From Legionella parisiensis (lineage in GTDB: Bacteria; Pseudomonadota; Gammaproteobacteria; Legionellales; Legionellaceae), in the NCBI RefSeq assembly GCF_001467945.1, contig NZ_LNYQ01000012.1, forward strand, positions 248,001 to 312,000: a stretch of DNA of 64,000 nucleotides, given 5' to 3'. The notes beneath the pieces are model-generated. The model searched no databases. It saw nothing but the letters and a program-made list of their open reading frames with translations, and was not told the origin of the DNA. Made by a program: the position numbers and the translations under genes. Numbering within the stretch: the first letter of the stretch is position 1; the number at the start of each line of letters is the position of its first letter. This document shows positions 8,256 to 17,976 of this stretch, piece by piece.

Positions 8256-9335
8256 ATGAGAAGATTAACTCGAGTAAGTAGTATCAGTCCTTGCCGTAGT
8301 TTGGTTTTACGCAATCTATACCCTAATAAAGGCATATTCGGCCTCGATCTCCCTAGAATTACACATTCCGAGCATCATAAGCCTCTGACTGCTACAAAGG
8401 TAAAAGTAAGTTATAAAGATATGATTCATAGTTTGCCGTCGGACCCAAGCTTAGTCCACCGCGGAATGGCTGGTTTGAAAGAAGCAGAAAATATTGCACA
8501 TGATGGAAGACTTGGTGCAGGAAAATACCAAAAAAGGCCTAAAGGTTTAAATATTGCTGAGTTTATATTCGATCCAACAAAAAGTAGCTTGCTGTTGTCA
8601 ACCTCACCTGATCCTCATACAGTTAAAGAATACACTATAGGATTTCAGCTCATTCAAGCGAAAGGAACCATCGCATCGATGTGTTTGCCTATGGTCTATA
8701 TTCGTCCACAAACAGCTCGACATATTGATATTGAACAATTTGAGTATTTTCAAAAGGTTCTCGCGACAGAGGTAGAATTGGGGAACCGCACACGGCTTGA
8801 AAATATTTTTGATCTCGCTGAGGGAAATAATGAGACAACAGCAATCTTGGGGGTAACAGAAGAGGATGACTGGCGCCCAGTATTTGACACGGATGTTCAT
8901 AGTCTGATGCTCGTGCAAGCCGCGGGACGTATCTGGAGTGGCTTTGCCAAAGCGGATGAAGTAGAAACGACTACTATCATTAATCCAAACTTTCGCAAAA
9001 GAATAATGTCGCTAGAAGTTTTCTCAACCACTACTGGACATGGCCCCCAGTACGACAAATATTTTGCAAAAATGAATGAGCGGGCAATAGCATTTGGACT
9101 TATTGATAAAGGTGATAGAATTTTAAGTCTAACCGATACTGCTTATCTAATGAGTTCTGCCAAATACCTGACTATGCTGGATTCATATGAGACAACCGGT
9201 GAAACGATTGCATTGAAAGGTGTTCCAAAAAGTATTCGTACTGACGAGGAACTCGTTGAGTTTGCAATATCTGCAATTATAGATTGTCCTCATAAAAAGC
9301 CAGTTATCGAGGACAGTAGTACCCTGAGTTTATAA
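8256..9335 (+). CDS. Putative ADP-ribosyltransferase-like protein, paralogue 2
   Basis: A 359-residue paralogue of the preceding gene, similar over almost the whole length (shared blocks include STSPDP.TVKEY, GFQLI.AKG, ENIFDLA and GNNETTAI). The R-S-E pattern is conserved: Arg69 in LVHRG, Ser115-Thr116-Ser117 and Glu193. The N-terminal 40 residues and the C-terminal tail diverge most, as expected if the core is enzymatic and the ends are delivery or targeting regions. The ATG at 8256 is preceded by a purine-rich GAAGAGAG; a TTG eleven codons upstream is less likely. Function is inferred from motifs only. Confidence 0.6.
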   Translation: MRRLTRVSSISPCRSLVLRNLYPNKGIFGLDLPRITHSEHHKPLTATKVKVSYKDMIHSLPSDPSLVHRGMAGLKEAENIAHDGRLGAGKYQKRPKGLNIAEFIFDPTKSSLLLSTSPDPHTVKEYTIGFQLIQAKGTIASMCLPMVYIRPQTARHIDIEQFEYFQKVLATEVELGNRTRLENIFDLAEGNNETTAILGVTEEDDWRPVFDTDVHSLMLVQAAGRIWSGFAKADEVETTTIINPNFRKRIMSLEVFSTTTGHGPQYDKYFAKMNERAIAFGLIDKGDRILSLTDTAYLMSSAKYLTMLDSYETTGETIALKGVPKSIRTDEELVEFAISAIIDCPHKKPVIEDSSTLSL

Positions 9336-9462
9336 ACTTAATGATCGAACAAAAGTTTTTTTTCTCGGTTCCATTAAATTGGAAGTTAAACAAAAAAATT
9401 TAAGTGCAAGCTGTAGATTAGCGCATTCTTCTTTGCCGACTCCTGTACAAACTTAACTCCAA

Positions 9463-10080
9463 TTAGGCTAAACTCTCTGCTTCTTTTGGTTCTTTTATAA
9501 TCAATGTACATCCTGGATCCCGACGCTTAAAATGTTTACGACACGTCGAGGAATACATGTTATTGCCACCGATAACGACCTGCTCGCCTTCGGTAATCAC
9601 CTCACCCTGGGCATTTAATCGTAGGATCATGGTTGCCTTACGACCGCAGTGACAGATGGTTTTAAGCTCGACCAACTCATCCGCCCAAGCTAAAAGATAT
9701 TGGCTTCCCTCAAATAACTCACCACGAAAATCAGTACGTAATCCATATGCGAGCACAGGAATGTCCAATTGGTCAGTAATTTCCGTTAATTGATGAACTT
9801 GTATCCGCGTTAAAAATTGAGCTTCATCCACTAAAACACAAGCGTATTTTTTTTCTTGCATTAGAACTTGCTTGTACAGATCGTCTTCAGGATTAAAAAT
9901 CAAAGCGTGTTCAGATAAACCAATACGCGAATGGATAGCACCATGCTGATAACGATTATCTATTGCCGGTGTAAATAACAAAGTATCCATACCGCGTTCA
10001 CGATAGTTATAACTTGATTGCAAGAGAACCGTACTTTTCCCCGCATTCATTGCTGCAAAATAAAAATAGAGTTTTGCCAT
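9463..10080 (-). CDS. tdk: Thymidine kinase
   Basis: Type II thymidine kinase (205 residues, the usual length), phosphorylating thymidine with ATP in the pyrimidine salvage route. Seen: the P-loop MNAGKST at about 11-17; the Walker B-like segment VLVDEAQFL; the thymidine-binding lasso region; and zinc-binding cysteines in TICHCGRKA plus the late STCRKHF. Transcribed alone; its 3' end faces the ART-like pair. Confidence 0.96.
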   Translation of the reverse strand: MAKLYFYFAAMNAGKSTVLLQSSYNYRERGMDTLLFTPAIDNRYQHGAIHSRIGLSEHALIFNPEDDLYKQVLMQEKKYACVLVDEAQFLTRIQVHQLTEITDQLDIPVLAYGLRTDFRGELFEGSQYLLAWADELVELKTICHCGRKATMILRLNAQGEVITEGEQVVIGGNNMYSSTCRKHFKRRDPGCTLIIKEPKEAESLA

Positions 10081-10268
10081 TGGAGCGTTTCGTTTTTTGA
10101 AATACCCTCATCATACCCAAATCATTTACCAATGGTCTACCATGCTAGCCAAATTCGTTAAATTTATGCGATTTCAGGAGTGTTTTTTGATATAGTAAAA
10201 AAATATTTTTTCCCATTAGGGGCTGTTTTACATAGAATGAAGTAATTCAATATTTGTATGAGATAACT

Positions 10269-10724
10269 ATGATGAAAATAAAAACCTTTGTCCTATTGAT
10301 TTTAATGGCCACCGCTCCCCTAAGCAAGGCGGATGTTCTGCTTAAGGACACTCAAGGCAATACCATTTCTTTTGCCTCTTTAAAAGGGAAATGGGTGCTT
10401 ATTAATTACTGGGCGGGCTGGTGTAAAACATGTATTGAGGAAATTCCTGAATTGAATCGATTTTATCAAAAACACGAAAAAGATCCTGTTGTATTATTTG
10501 CAGTAAATTACGATGGACTCCCGGTACATAAACAAAAAAAGCTCATTCAAAAATTCAATATTCAGTATCCCTCACTTGTGACCGATGCGGCGCTTGCATT
10601 AGGGCTAGGTGATATTATTGGGGTACCTGTTACTTTCGTCATTAATCCTAAAGGGGAACTTGTTAATACTCTTTATGGCGGCCAAGACCTTAAGACCCTG
10701 GATATGGAGATAGGAAAGACATAA
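10269..10724 (+). CDS. TlpA-like periplasmic thioredoxin-fold protein
   Basis: Exported thiol-disulfide protein of about 150 residues. Seen: a signal peptide (MKIKTFVLLILMATAPLSKA), a thioredoxin core with the redox motif WCKTC, and the cis-proline segment VPVTFVINP. The TlpA/ResA/DsbE group reduces specific periplasmic disulfides, for example in cytochrome c maturation, but the partner here is unknown. A TTG five codons upstream is possible; the two consecutive ATG codons at 10269 and 10272 fit the signal peptide better. Convergent with hflX. Confidence 0.88.
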   Translation: MMKIKTFVLLILMATAPLSKADVLLKDTQGNTISFASLKGKWVLINYWAGWCKTCIEEIPELNRFYQKHEKDPVVLFAVNYDGLPVHKQKKLIQKFNIQYPSLVTDAALALGLGDIIGVPVTFVINPKGELVNTLYGGQDLKTLDMEIGKT

Positions 10725-10840
10725 AATACAGAAACAAAGCTTCAAATAAGCTATTAGCTCCGATCCCCCATGTTAATGTCTATTCGCACGGGGCTAAACA
10801 CTCACCAAAGTGGAGGCGCTGCGAAATTGCCTTTCTCCTA

Positions 10841-12139
10841 TCAGGAATCCTCACTCGCAAACAAGCGTTGTTTTTGTGCTTGAGTAATCCGAATCTTCAG
10901 CAACCAGTCACCGTTTTCATTATGTGACTCACTTAAAACAGAGCCCAATTCATAAAGTTGTGAGCGTAATTTAGCTTGGGTCGCTTTAAGCACTACATTT
11001 TCAATAAGCACTGCTCCATGCAATTGGGTACTAATCGCTTCTTTAAGTAAATCCAACCCTAAATTTGCTGCAGCAGAAATCCAGACTTTACACTTCTCGT
11101 CCTGATAGTCAATTTTAGGCTTCCACCCTTCCTTTAAATCAATTTTATTGAATACCTGTATGATGGGGATATCATGCACACCCAATTCATCTAAAACTTG
11201 TTGCACTGAAAAAACGTTGTCTCGCCAATGAGTGTCAGAAATATCAATTACATGCAATAACAAATCAGCCTGTTGTGTCTCTTCCAGAGTAGCACGAAAT
11301 GCTTCTACCAATTGATGAGGCAAATCGCGGATAAAACCTACCGTATCAGTTAAAATCACTGAGGAAGAACCAGGTAAATTGAGTTGACGCATGGTTGGAT
11401 CCAAAGTAGCAAACAACTGATCTGCCACATAAATGCTTTCACCAGTTAAAGTATTGAACAAAGTGGATTTACCAGCATTGGTATAGCCTACTAAAGACAC
11501 GGTAAACAAAGAGGCTTTACGTCTGGCCTGTCGGTTTTGATCCCGACTACTACGTACTTTTTCCAAACGTTTATTAATGTATTTGATGCGTTCTCGCAAT
11601 AAACGACGGTCTGTTTCTAATTGCGTTTCACCAGGGCCTCTTAATCCTATACCTCCTTTTTGCCGTTCCAAATGGGTCCAACCACGTATCAGGCGCGTTG
11701 ATAAATGTTGTAATTGAGCCAACTCAACTTGCAGTTTCCCTTCGAAAGTTCGTGCGCGCTGAGCAAAAATATCCAGAATTAAACCGCTTCTATCTACTAC
11801 GCGGCATTCAAATAAACGCTCCAGATTTCGTTCTTGCGATGGCGACAATTCATGATTGACCAGCACCAATTCAGCATCAAGCACTTTAACCAGCTGCGCA
11901 ATTTCTTCCGCCTTACCTTTACCGATATAATATTTGGCATCAGGAGTTGCTCGAGTGCCTAAAACACAATCCAATATTTCTGCTTTTGCTGAAAGTGCTA
12001 ATTCTTCAAATTCCTGCAATGCCTTATCTGCATCAACTCCCGGCAGTGTTAGTTGCACTAATACCGCTCGCTCCCCGCCTTGAGGTCGTTCAAACACTAA
12101 CTTATTCTCCGAAAAAACTGAATCCACGGTTGAGAACAA
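10841..12139 (-). CDS. hflX: Ribosome-associated GTPase HflX
   Basis: HflX GTPase of 432 residues, which binds the 50S subunit and rescues or splits stalled ribosomes under stress. Seen: the N-terminal HflX domain with the glycine-rich GPGETQLE motif, the helical linker, the G1 motif GYTNAGKST, the G3 DTVGFIRDLP and the G4 NKID. The start is a TTG with a perfect AGGAGG seven bases upstream. It lies downstream of hfq on the same strand, as in E. coli and other gammaproteobacteria; the 128-base gap contains a strong hairpin. Confidence 0.96.
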   Translation of the reverse strand: MFSTVDSVFSENKLVFERPQGGERAVLVQLTLPGVDADKALQEFEELALSAKAEILDCVLGTRATPDAKYYIGKGKAEEIAQLVKVLDAELVLVNHELSPSQERNLERLFECRVVDRSGLILDIFAQRARTFEGKLQVELAQLQHLSTRLIRGWTHLERQKGGIGLRGPGETQLETDRRLLRERIKYINKRLEKVRSSRDQNRQARRKASLFTVSLVGYTNAGKSTLFNTLTGESIYVADQLFATLDPTMRQLNLPGSSSVILTDTVGFIRDLPHQLVEAFRATLEETQQADLLLHVIDISDTHWRDNVFSVQQVLDELGVHDIPIIQVFNKIDLKEGWKPKIDYQDEKCKVWISAAANLGLDLLKEAISTQLHGAVLIENVVLKATQAKLRSQLYELGSVLSESHNENGDWLLKIRITQAQKQRLFASEDS

Positions 12140-12223
12140 ACAAAAGCCTCCTCTGAGAGATATGTAAATTTTCAGACGAGTGCTTTCACCCAGAAATGAA
12201 TTATCTTCTCATTACCGGAATTC

Positions 12224-12246
12224 AGGTTGAGCCAAAGGCCCAACCT
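12224..12246. repeat. REP-like hairpin between hfq and hflX
   Basis: AGGTTGAGCC (12224-12233), AAA, GGCCCAACCT (12237-12246): a stem with one mismatch and a three-base loop. The GTAGGTTGGGC core resembles dispersed REP-type hairpins known from several bacteria. There is no T-run on either side, so it may act as an mRNA-stability or attenuation element between hfq and hflX rather than as a terminator. Confidence 0.45.
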
Positions 12247-12267
12247 ACGATGGATACTGAAATTTTT

Positions 12268-12525
12268 CTAGTCTGCCACAGTTCCTTCGCTTCCACCAGT
12301 TTCGTCTTCAACAGGCATTTTTATTGCTCGTGAAGGAACCACGGTAGAAATGGCATGCTTATAAACCATTTGTGTAATTGAATTTTTCAGCATGACCACA
12401 TATTGGTCAAAAGAATCCACAATACCATGCAATTTGATTCCGTTTACCAAAAAAATGGATACAGGCACCTTTTCTTTGCGTAATTCATTTAAAAAGGGGT
12501 CTTGTAGTAAATGAGTTTTAGACAT
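12268..12525 (-). CDS. hfq: RNA chaperone Hfq
   Basis: Hfq, an Sm-like hexameric RNA chaperone that pairs small RNAs with mRNAs; 85 residues. Seen: the Sm1 segment ([20 protein letters not shown]), the Sm2 signature YKHAIST and the start [16 protein letters not shown] precedes the ATG. The neighbour hflX fits the conserved hfq-hflX order. In L. pneumophila a cis-antisense RNA over the hfq 5' end is described; I cannot show such a transcript from this sequence. Confidence 0.97.
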   Translation of the reverse strand: MSKTHLLQDPFLNELRKEKVPVSIFLVNGIKLHGIVDSFDQYVVMLKNSITQMVYKHAISTVVPSRAIKMPVEDETGGSEGTVAD

Positions 12526-12942
12526 TGCCCACTCCTTGTTGTTATTGTATTTTTTAAAGGCAAAACATGCATCTGATCACTTATTCGACATTTTTTCGTA
12601 AAACTTTAGATTAATTTCATGACAGTTCGATTTTTATCCGTTACTATAGTTTCCAAATTTAGCTCTGATGTCAGTAAAAAGGAATTTCGGTAGCTTATGC
12701 CGGAAGAGAACAAAGGAGATAATATTTATTTTTAATTGGAGTAACTCCTTTGTACAGGGGCTGTTTACATTTCGCTAGCTTGAGCCCAAATGGCCTAGTT
12801 TTCGCGCGCCCGAAGCACAGCATGCACGCAGTACGAAAGCATTGGCGCACCGAAAATCTGGGCAGCCCCGCCAAGAGGGTAGAAATGGAAACAGACCCTA
12901 ATTGTTCATTACACTTTCTCATCTTTATTTAAGGAGGATTAA
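12526..12942. other. Intergenic region hfq / ravA-like, holding a MITE-like palindrome
   Basis: The region holds the divergent promoters of hfq and the ravA-like gene. Its right half is occupied by the 142-bp palindromic element listed separately. Short ORFs on both strands across the palindrome are by-products of the repeat and show no coding character. Confidence 0.6.
12757..12898. mobile_element. MITE-like imperfect palindrome, 142 bp
   Basis: The two ends are inverted copies: GGGGCTGTTTACATTTC (12757-12773) and the complement of 12882-12898 match at 15 of 17 positions. The inner TTTTCG (12799-12804) pairs with CGAAAA (12851-12856) in exact register, with weaker pairing between. It encodes no transposase. 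It is more GC-rich than its surroundings and sits 44 bases upstream of the ravA-like start, so it may carry or alter that promoter. No clear target-site duplication is seen. Confidence 0.55.
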
Positions 12943-13917
12943 ATGGCATTTACTCGTATAGATATAATTGCGCTAGAAAATCCCTATGAGCAGTTGAGCG
13001 ATGGGGATGCATTGGCAAAGAATGCTGAAGTGCTCAATACATTAAGCAATAAAGAACAAGTCGCACTGGCTACTAATATAATCGCCGCCTGCCCTGAAGC
13101 AAAATTCAAACAATATGCCCATCACATTAGAGCATTAGGGAACCTAACCCAAAGCGCGGATACATTCCACTCTGTACTCTCTGAAGCATATCAAGTTAGA
13201 CAGCGCCTTAACTCCTTACTTGACTCTCGCAATAAAACACCACATGCTTTATTTTTAGGAAAGGAATTTAACCCCGGCCCGTTCCATCGTTTTAGCACGT
13301 TAGCCAAGCATTTATTAGAAAGTAATGAGCCTGCAATTGCAGAACGCTTAGCTTTAAGTGTCCCCGAGCAGGATCGCAGTCAAGTAGCTCACAATTTAAG
13401 TACTATGTTCCCCAAGCATATCCTTGCAGAAAAAACTCAACTTGCGTTTATGATGCGTCGGAATATAGAAAAGTTGTTATTAGGAGACAATCCAGAGAAA
13501 TTTTTTACGAATCGTGATTACAGTAAAGATACCTGCAGGATGTTCATCAATATGTTTCGCACCTTATTAAAAGGCCAAGAAGAAACAATCGGTGAAAAAT
13601 TATGTACTATCGAGTCTGAAAGCACGCGAGCATCAGTCAAGCGTCACTTAGAGTTACTGCACACTGAAGTATTCGATGAAACAAATCCGTTCAAACTCAT
13701 TGCTGATTCCCTCCGTGCAAAAGAAAGTTCTGAACAAAAGAAAACAGGCTCTCAGACAACAAATCCATATGGTTATTTTAATAGCAGATCACCAATACTT
13801 CCGTTGAGCATAACACCAACCAATGATACTGATGAAAAAGAACGCTCCCAACGTAAGGAAGAGGAAGAATATGATGAAAGCACACGCAGTGACTCATTCA
13901 CAAGCACTTCGTTTTAA
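12943..13917 (+). CDS. ravA: RavA-like probable Dot/Icm effector
   Basis: A 324-residue protein without signal peptide or membrane span; helical for about 250 residues, then a low-complexity acidic/serine tail (KERSQRKEEEEYDESTRSD). The glutamate-rich stretch near the C-terminus looks like the E-block of Dot/Icm secretion signals. Its place between hfq/hflX and the agmatine genes is where L. pneumophila has ravA (lpg0008), a translocated effector of unknown activity; the name rests on this synteny recalled from memory, not on an alignment. A strong ribosome-binding site (AAGGAGG) precedes the ATG, and a classic terminator follows. Confidence 0.6.
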   Translation: MAFTRIDIIALENPYEQLSDGDALAKNAEVLNTLSNKEQVALATNIIAACPEAKFKQYAHHIRALGNLTQSADTFHSVLSEAYQVRQRLNSLLDSRNKTPHALFLGKEFNPGPFHRFSTLAKHLLESNEPAIAERLALSVPEQDRSQVAHNLSTMFPKHILAEKTQLAFMMRRNIEKLLLGDNPEKFFTNRDYSKDTCRMFINMFRTLLKGQEETIGEKLCTIESESTRASVKRHLELLHTEVFDETNPFKLIADSLRAKESSEQKKTGSQTTNPYGYFNSRSPILPLSITPTNDTDEKERSQRKEEEEYDESTRSDSFTSTSF

Positions 13918-13924
13918 ATACATC

Positions 13925-13954
13925 TGCCCTTACAAAGTAAGGGCACTTTTTTTT
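13925..13954 (+). terminator. Intrinsic terminator after ravA-like gene
   Basis: Perfect 9-bp stem TGCCCTTAC (13925-13933) / GTAAGGGCA (13937-13945) with loop AAA, then C and eight T (13947-13954). It ends only 28 bases before the aguB start, so the polyamine operon must use readthrough or a promoter lying inside the ravA-like gene or this short gap. Confidence 0.85.
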
Positions 13955-13982
13955 GATCCTTAATTGCAAGAGAGGTAAGTTA

Positions 13983-14828
13983 ATGACGCAAGAAAAACTG
14001 ACTGTCGCATTAGTGCAAGAAAAATGGCACGAAAACCCCAAAGAACATCAGGATAAGCTGGCTTCAGGAATTCATGCTGCAGCACAACAAGGAGCAGCTG
14101 TAGTTTGTTTGCAAGAGCTTACGCTAAGCCCTTATTTTTGTACTCGTTCAGATGTAAATTCGACTCCTTTTATGGAAGATATTCATACTGGTCCAACTGC
14201 CCAATTTGTCAGCAAAATGGCAAAGATACATAATGTATGCATTACTGCCTCATTGTTTGAAAAAGCAGGCTATAATACTGCTGTGGCATACAATAATGAG
14301 GGGGAGCTTATTGGCGTAACCCGGAAACAACATATCCCCAGTGGTGAAAAATACCATGAAAATTTCTATTTTAAACCCGGCGACTCCAATTACCCAGTTC
14401 ATCACATCGCAGCACACAAATGGGGGTTACCTACCTGTTATGATCAATGGTTTCCTGAGCTGTCACGCATTTATGGTTTAAAAGGAGCGGAAATTTTAGT
14501 TTATCCCACAGCAATCGGTGGGGAGCCCACTGCTCCTGAAGTAAATACACAGCCGATGTGGCAAAAAGTTATGGTTGCGCAAGGAATCATGAGTAATACA
14601 TTTATCATTGCAGCTAATAGAATAGGTTGTGAAGATGGATTGGAGTTTTATGGCAGTAGCTTTATCAGTACGCCTATGGGTGAAATTTTGGCACAAGCAC
14701 CCCGCGACAAACCTGCAGTACTAGTGGTGGAATTAGACTTTAGCCAACGCGAATTATGGGGACGATTATTTCCTTTTGCGCAACAGCGAGAGCCTTCCAC
14801 CTATCATGAACTTGTAAAATCACGTTAA
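13983..14828 (+). CDS. aguB: N-carbamoylputrescine amidohydrolase
   Basis: Nitrilase-superfamily enzyme converting N-carbamoylputrescine to putrescine, CO2 and ammonia, the last step of the agmatine route. Seen: the Glu-Lys-Cys triad as Glu45 (LQELTLSPYF), Lys115 (RKQHIP) and Cys152 (TCYDQWFPE), with the family pattern HENFYFKPGD. The ATG at 13983 follows AGAGAGGTAAG; a TTG ten codons upstream overlaps the terminator and is unlikely. First gene of aguB-speA-aguA, 21 bases before speA. Confidence 0.93.
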   Translation: MTQEKLTVALVQEKWHENPKEHQDKLASGIHAAAQQGAAVVCLQELTLSPYFCTRSDVNSTPFMEDIHTGPTAQFVSKMAKIHNVCITASLFEKAGYNTAVAYNNEGELIGVTRKQHIPSGEKYHENFYFKPGDSNYPVHHIAAHKWGLPTCYDQWFPELSRIYGLKGAEILVYPTAIGGEPTAPEVNTQPMWQKVMVAQGIMSNTFIIAANRIGCEDGLEFYGSSFISTPMGEILAQAPRDKPAVLVVELDFSQRELWGRLFPFAQQREPSTYHELVKSR

Positions 14829-14849
14829 TCCCTTTGGAATATTGATACT

Positions 14850-16748
14850 ATGAACGTCGGTGCACCATCTGAAGAAAATTTATATAACATCAACAACTGG
14901 GGTGAGGGATACTTCAGTATTAATGCCGAAGGGAATATCGAAATCAGCAAGGCACCAGGGAAGCCTGGTGTTGAACTGCAGGCCATTGTTAAGGCAGCGA
15001 GCAGGGCAGGACTCCATTTACCGCTTCTTATTCGCTGTTCTGATATTTTACATGATCGCGTGCATCGCATTTATGAGGCATTCACTCAGGCCATAGCAGA
15101 AAATGAATACACGGGGGACTACAAGCTGGTTTATCCCATTAAAGTAAACCAAGAGCAAAGTGTGGTTAGAGAGTTATTAAAGTCCCCAAACCACTCTATA
15201 GGCCTGGAAGCTGGTTCAAAGCCTGAACTTATGGCTGTAATTGGCATGTTAGGCAATCAGCAAAACAGTACGATAGTTTGTAATGGTTATAAGGACAGCT
15301 ATTATATACGTACTGCATTAATCGCCCAGCAAATGGGGCATAAGGTCTTTATTGTTATTGAAAAGATATCTGAACTGGATATTATTTTAAAAGAATCTGC
15401 TCGCTTGAAAATAAAACCTTCTCTTGGAGTTCGTATCCGTTTAATCACCAAAAGTGCAGGCAAATGGGAACATACTGGTGGCGTCAAATCCAAATTTGGC
15501 CTTACAGCAAAGCAGGTACTTGAGGTAATCACTCAATTAAAAGCGCATGACATGCTCGATTGCTTGCAACTTATGCATTGTCATTTGGGTTCACAAATTG
15601 CCAATATTCATGATATTCGCCATTGTATGCAAGAAGTATCTCGTTACTATGTCGAATTACGCAAATTAAATGCCCCCATCGATACCATTGATGTTGGGGG
15701 TGGACTCAGCGTGGATTATGAGGGAACTCATTCAAATCAAGGCTGTTCCATGAATTACAGTTTGCATGAATATGCCACGCATATTCTCCTTGCAATTCAA
15801 TATCTCTGCCAGGAAGCCGATGTTCCTGAACCTAACATTATTTCAGAATCAGGAAGAGCGTTAACAGCCCATCATGCTGTTTTAATTTCTGATATCAGTG
15901 ATATAGAAATTATCAATAAATCGCCCTCGCTTCCAGAAATTACCGATGAAGATTCCCATGTAATTCGTGATATTTATGATACGTTTCATGCAATAACAGC
16001 AAGCTCACCTACGGAGATATATAACTATGCAGAACATTCGTTGAATGAAGCTCATTCTTTGTTTAAGCATGGAGTGATTAGTTTGCAAGAAAAAGCCAAG
16101 GTAGAAGCATTCCATACCAATATATGCATGGAGCTTAAAAAGCGGCTGAATGTAGAAAATCCTACTGAAGAAACTTTGTTAGCAAAAATCAATGAAGATA
16201 TGGCAGTTAAAGTGTTCTGCAATATCTCATTCTTCCAATCGATTCCTGACGCTTGGGCTATAGGACAGATTTTTCCCATCGCACCTATTTCACAACTTAC
16301 ACAAACACCAGCTATGCACAGTGTATTGCAAGATTTAACCTGTGACTCAGATGGCACTATTAAAGAATATCTAGGCAGTTCTTGCGTTAACTCAACGTTA
16401 ATGCTTCCTCCATATGATAATAATAACCCTTACTCATTGGGCTTTTTCTTGGTAGGTGCTTATCAGGAAATATTGGGTAATTTACATAATTTATTTGGGG
16501 ATACCAATTCGCTGGATGTTAAACTCTTTGACGATGGACAGTTTGAACTCAACGATTTAGTGAGTGGAGATACAGTAACTAACGTCCTGAATCTTGCTCA
16601 TTTTGATACTAAAAAATTAGTTCAATCCTATGAGAAGCAATTAATTCATGCTGAATTACCTAAAGAGACAACGCTTTTGTATTTAAATGAGTTAAGAAGC
16701 ATTTTTTCTCAATTAACTTATTTAGACGAAAACATTCGGAGAAAATAA
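14850..16748 (+). CDS. speA: Biosynthetic arginine decarboxylase
   Basis: PLP-dependent fold-III arginine decarboxylase (632 residues, near the E. coli SpeA length) making agmatine from arginine. Seen: the PLP-lysine motif YPIKVNQ near residue 94, the substrate and phosphate-binding segments HCHLGSQ and [22 protein letters not shown], and the C-terminal [11 protein letters not shown] with its catalytic-type cysteine. Middle gene of the polyamine operon, two bases before aguA. With aguA and aguB it completes arginine to putrescine without ornithine decarboxylase. Confidence 0.96.
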   Translation: MNVGAPSEENLYNINNWGEGYFSINAEGNIEISKAPGKPGVELQAIVKAASRAGLHLPLLIRCSDILHDRVHRIYEAFTQAIAENEYTGDYKLVYPIKVNQEQSVVRELLKSPNHSIGLEAGSKPELMAVIGMLGNQQNSTIVCNGYKDSYYIRTALIAQQMGHKVFIVIEKISELDIILKESARLKIKPSLGVRIRLITKSAGKWEHTGGVKSKFGLTAKQVLEVITQLKAHDMLDCLQLMHCHLGSQIANIHDIRHCMQEVSRYYVELRKLNAPIDTIDVGGGLSVDYEGTHSNQGCSMNYSLHEYATHILLAIQYLCQEADVPEPNIISESGRALTAHHAVLISDISDIEIINKSPSLPEITDEDSHVIRDIYDTFHAITASSPTEIYNYAEHSLNEAHSLFKHGVISLQEKAKVEAFHTNICMELKKRLNVENPTEETLLAKINEDMAVKVFCNISFFQSIPDAWAIGQIFPIAPISQLTQTPAMHSVLQDLTCDSDGTIKEYLGSSCVNSTLMLPPYDNNNPYSLGFFLVGAYQEILGNLHNLFGDTNSLDVKLFDDGQFELNDLVSGDTVTNVLNLAHFDTKKLVQSYEKQLIHAELPKETTLLYLNELRSIFSQLTYLDENIRRK

Positions 16749-16749
16749 G

Positions 16750-17781
16750 ATGACACCAAAACAAAGTGGATTTTTTATGCCCGCGGAATGGCATCCACAT
16801 GAACGATGCTGGATGGCATGGCCTTGTCACCTTGAAACCTGGTCTAAGATAGGCTTGCAAAAGGCCCGAACAGCGTACGCTCGAGTTGCCCAAGCTATAG
16901 CTCAATATGAGCCGGTAACCATGTTAGTGAATCCTGGTGATGAAGAATCCGCGCAAAACTTATGTGGCGAGGGCATTACATTGTTTTCTCTTCCTATCAA
17001 TGACTCATGGACTAGAGATACAGGCCCTACCTTTTTATTACATCAGAAACATCAATTAGCCGGTATCAATTGGATTCACAATGCTTGGGGTGGTAACTAT
17101 CAAGATTGTGCCCTAGATAACCAGATTGCCGCAGCAATCATAAAGCAAACTCAGGCTTTATCCTTTTCCGCACCTTTGGTTATGGAGGGAGGTTCATTCC
17201 ATGTAGATGGCGAAGGGACCATTTTAACGACTCGTGAATGCTTACTGAATAAGAATCGAAATCCACAACTCACGCAACAAGAGATTGAAAACCATCTGAA
17301 TAATTTTCTTGGCGGTCAAAAAATCATTTGGTTAAACAAGGGATTATTAGGTGATGAAACAGATGGCCATGTTGATGAAATTGCATGCTTTGCAGCACCA
17401 GGGAAAGTCTTATGTCTTATTACTCATGACAAAAATGACCCCAACTATTCTATATTACATGAGAATCTGGAAATTCTTAAATCAGCAACTGATGCGAAAG
17501 GGCGAAAGTTAGAAGTTTATACTGTTGAGCAACCCCCTGCGACTTATCTTGACGGAGAACGATTGACCTTGTCCTATATCAACTTTTATTTGGCAAATAA
17601 GGGAATTGTCATGCCTGCTTTCGGTTATGATCAACAAGATAAAGCAGCCTACGAATTATTCACACAATTATATCCTGATTATCAAATTACCCAAATTGAT
17701 GCGCTGGATGTATTCGCCGGCGGCGGCGGGATTCATTGCATTACGCAACAGCAACCGAAGACAACACAGCTTGCTCTTTGA
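16750..17781 (+). CDS. aguA: Agmatine deiminase
   Basis: Guanidino-group deiminase (343 residues) hydrolysing agmatine to N-carbamoylputrescine and ammonia. Seen: the N-terminal [16 protein letters not shown] motif, [12 protein letters not shown], the [13 protein letters not shown] block, GHVDEIACF, and the catalytic cysteine in [11 protein letters not shown] near the C-terminus. It begins one base after the speA stop, implying coupled translation. In L. pneumophila a gene of this family lies next to gyrB, as nearly here. Confidence 0.96.
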   Translation: MTPKQSGFFMPAEWHPHERCWMAWPCHLETWSKIGLQKARTAYARVAQAIAQYEPVTMLVNPGDEESAQNLCGEGITLFSLPINDSWTRDTGPTFLLHQKHQLAGINWIHNAWGGNYQDCALDNQIAAAIIKQTQALSFSAPLVMEGGSFHVDGEGTILTTRECLLNKNRNPQLTQQEIENHLNNFLGGQKIIWLNKGLLGDETDGHVDEIACFAAPGKVLCLITHDKNDPNYSILHENLEILKSATDAKGRKLEVYTVEQPPATYLDGERLTLSYINFYLANKGIVMPAFGYDQQDKAAYELFTQLYPDYQITQIDALDVFAGGGGIHCITQQQPKTTQLAL

Positions 17782-17896
17782 GAAATTTCTTACATCCTGT
17801 TGCTCTATCGACGCAATGACAACTGTCATCAAAATACTATACTGTAACTCAAAGGGAAGACACGGATTTGTCTGACAGGAAGTCAAGCTAAGGGAC

Positions 17897-17932
17897 AAGT
17901 ACATAGGACGTACTTCGCTGCAAGGATGCAGC
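17897..17932. repeat. Two adjacent small stem-loops
   Basis: AAGTAC (17897-17902) pairs with GTACTT (17910-17915); directly after, GCTGCA (17917-17922) pairs with TGCAGC (17927-17932). Two compact hairpins in tandem suggest a dispersed intergenic repeat or an RNA element, but only one copy was noticed here. Confidence 0.3.
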
Positions 17933-17976
17933 ACACTTACCGTTTAATATATCTTGTTTCTCCATAAGAAAAGAAC

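Noticed and set aside
10218..10235. Single sequence ggggctgttttacata resembling a MITE end
   Set aside because: Only one end is present, with no matching inverted partner nearby; too short to call an element.
12268..12560. Antisense RNA to hfq known from L. pneumophila
   Set aside because: No clear plus-strand promoter and terminator pair was visible across the hfq 5' end, so it is mentioned only as background.
12695..12932. Overlapping ORFs on both strands of the 142-bp palindrome
   Set aside because: They arise from the GC-rich inverted repeat; no ribosome-binding sites or protein-like patterns.
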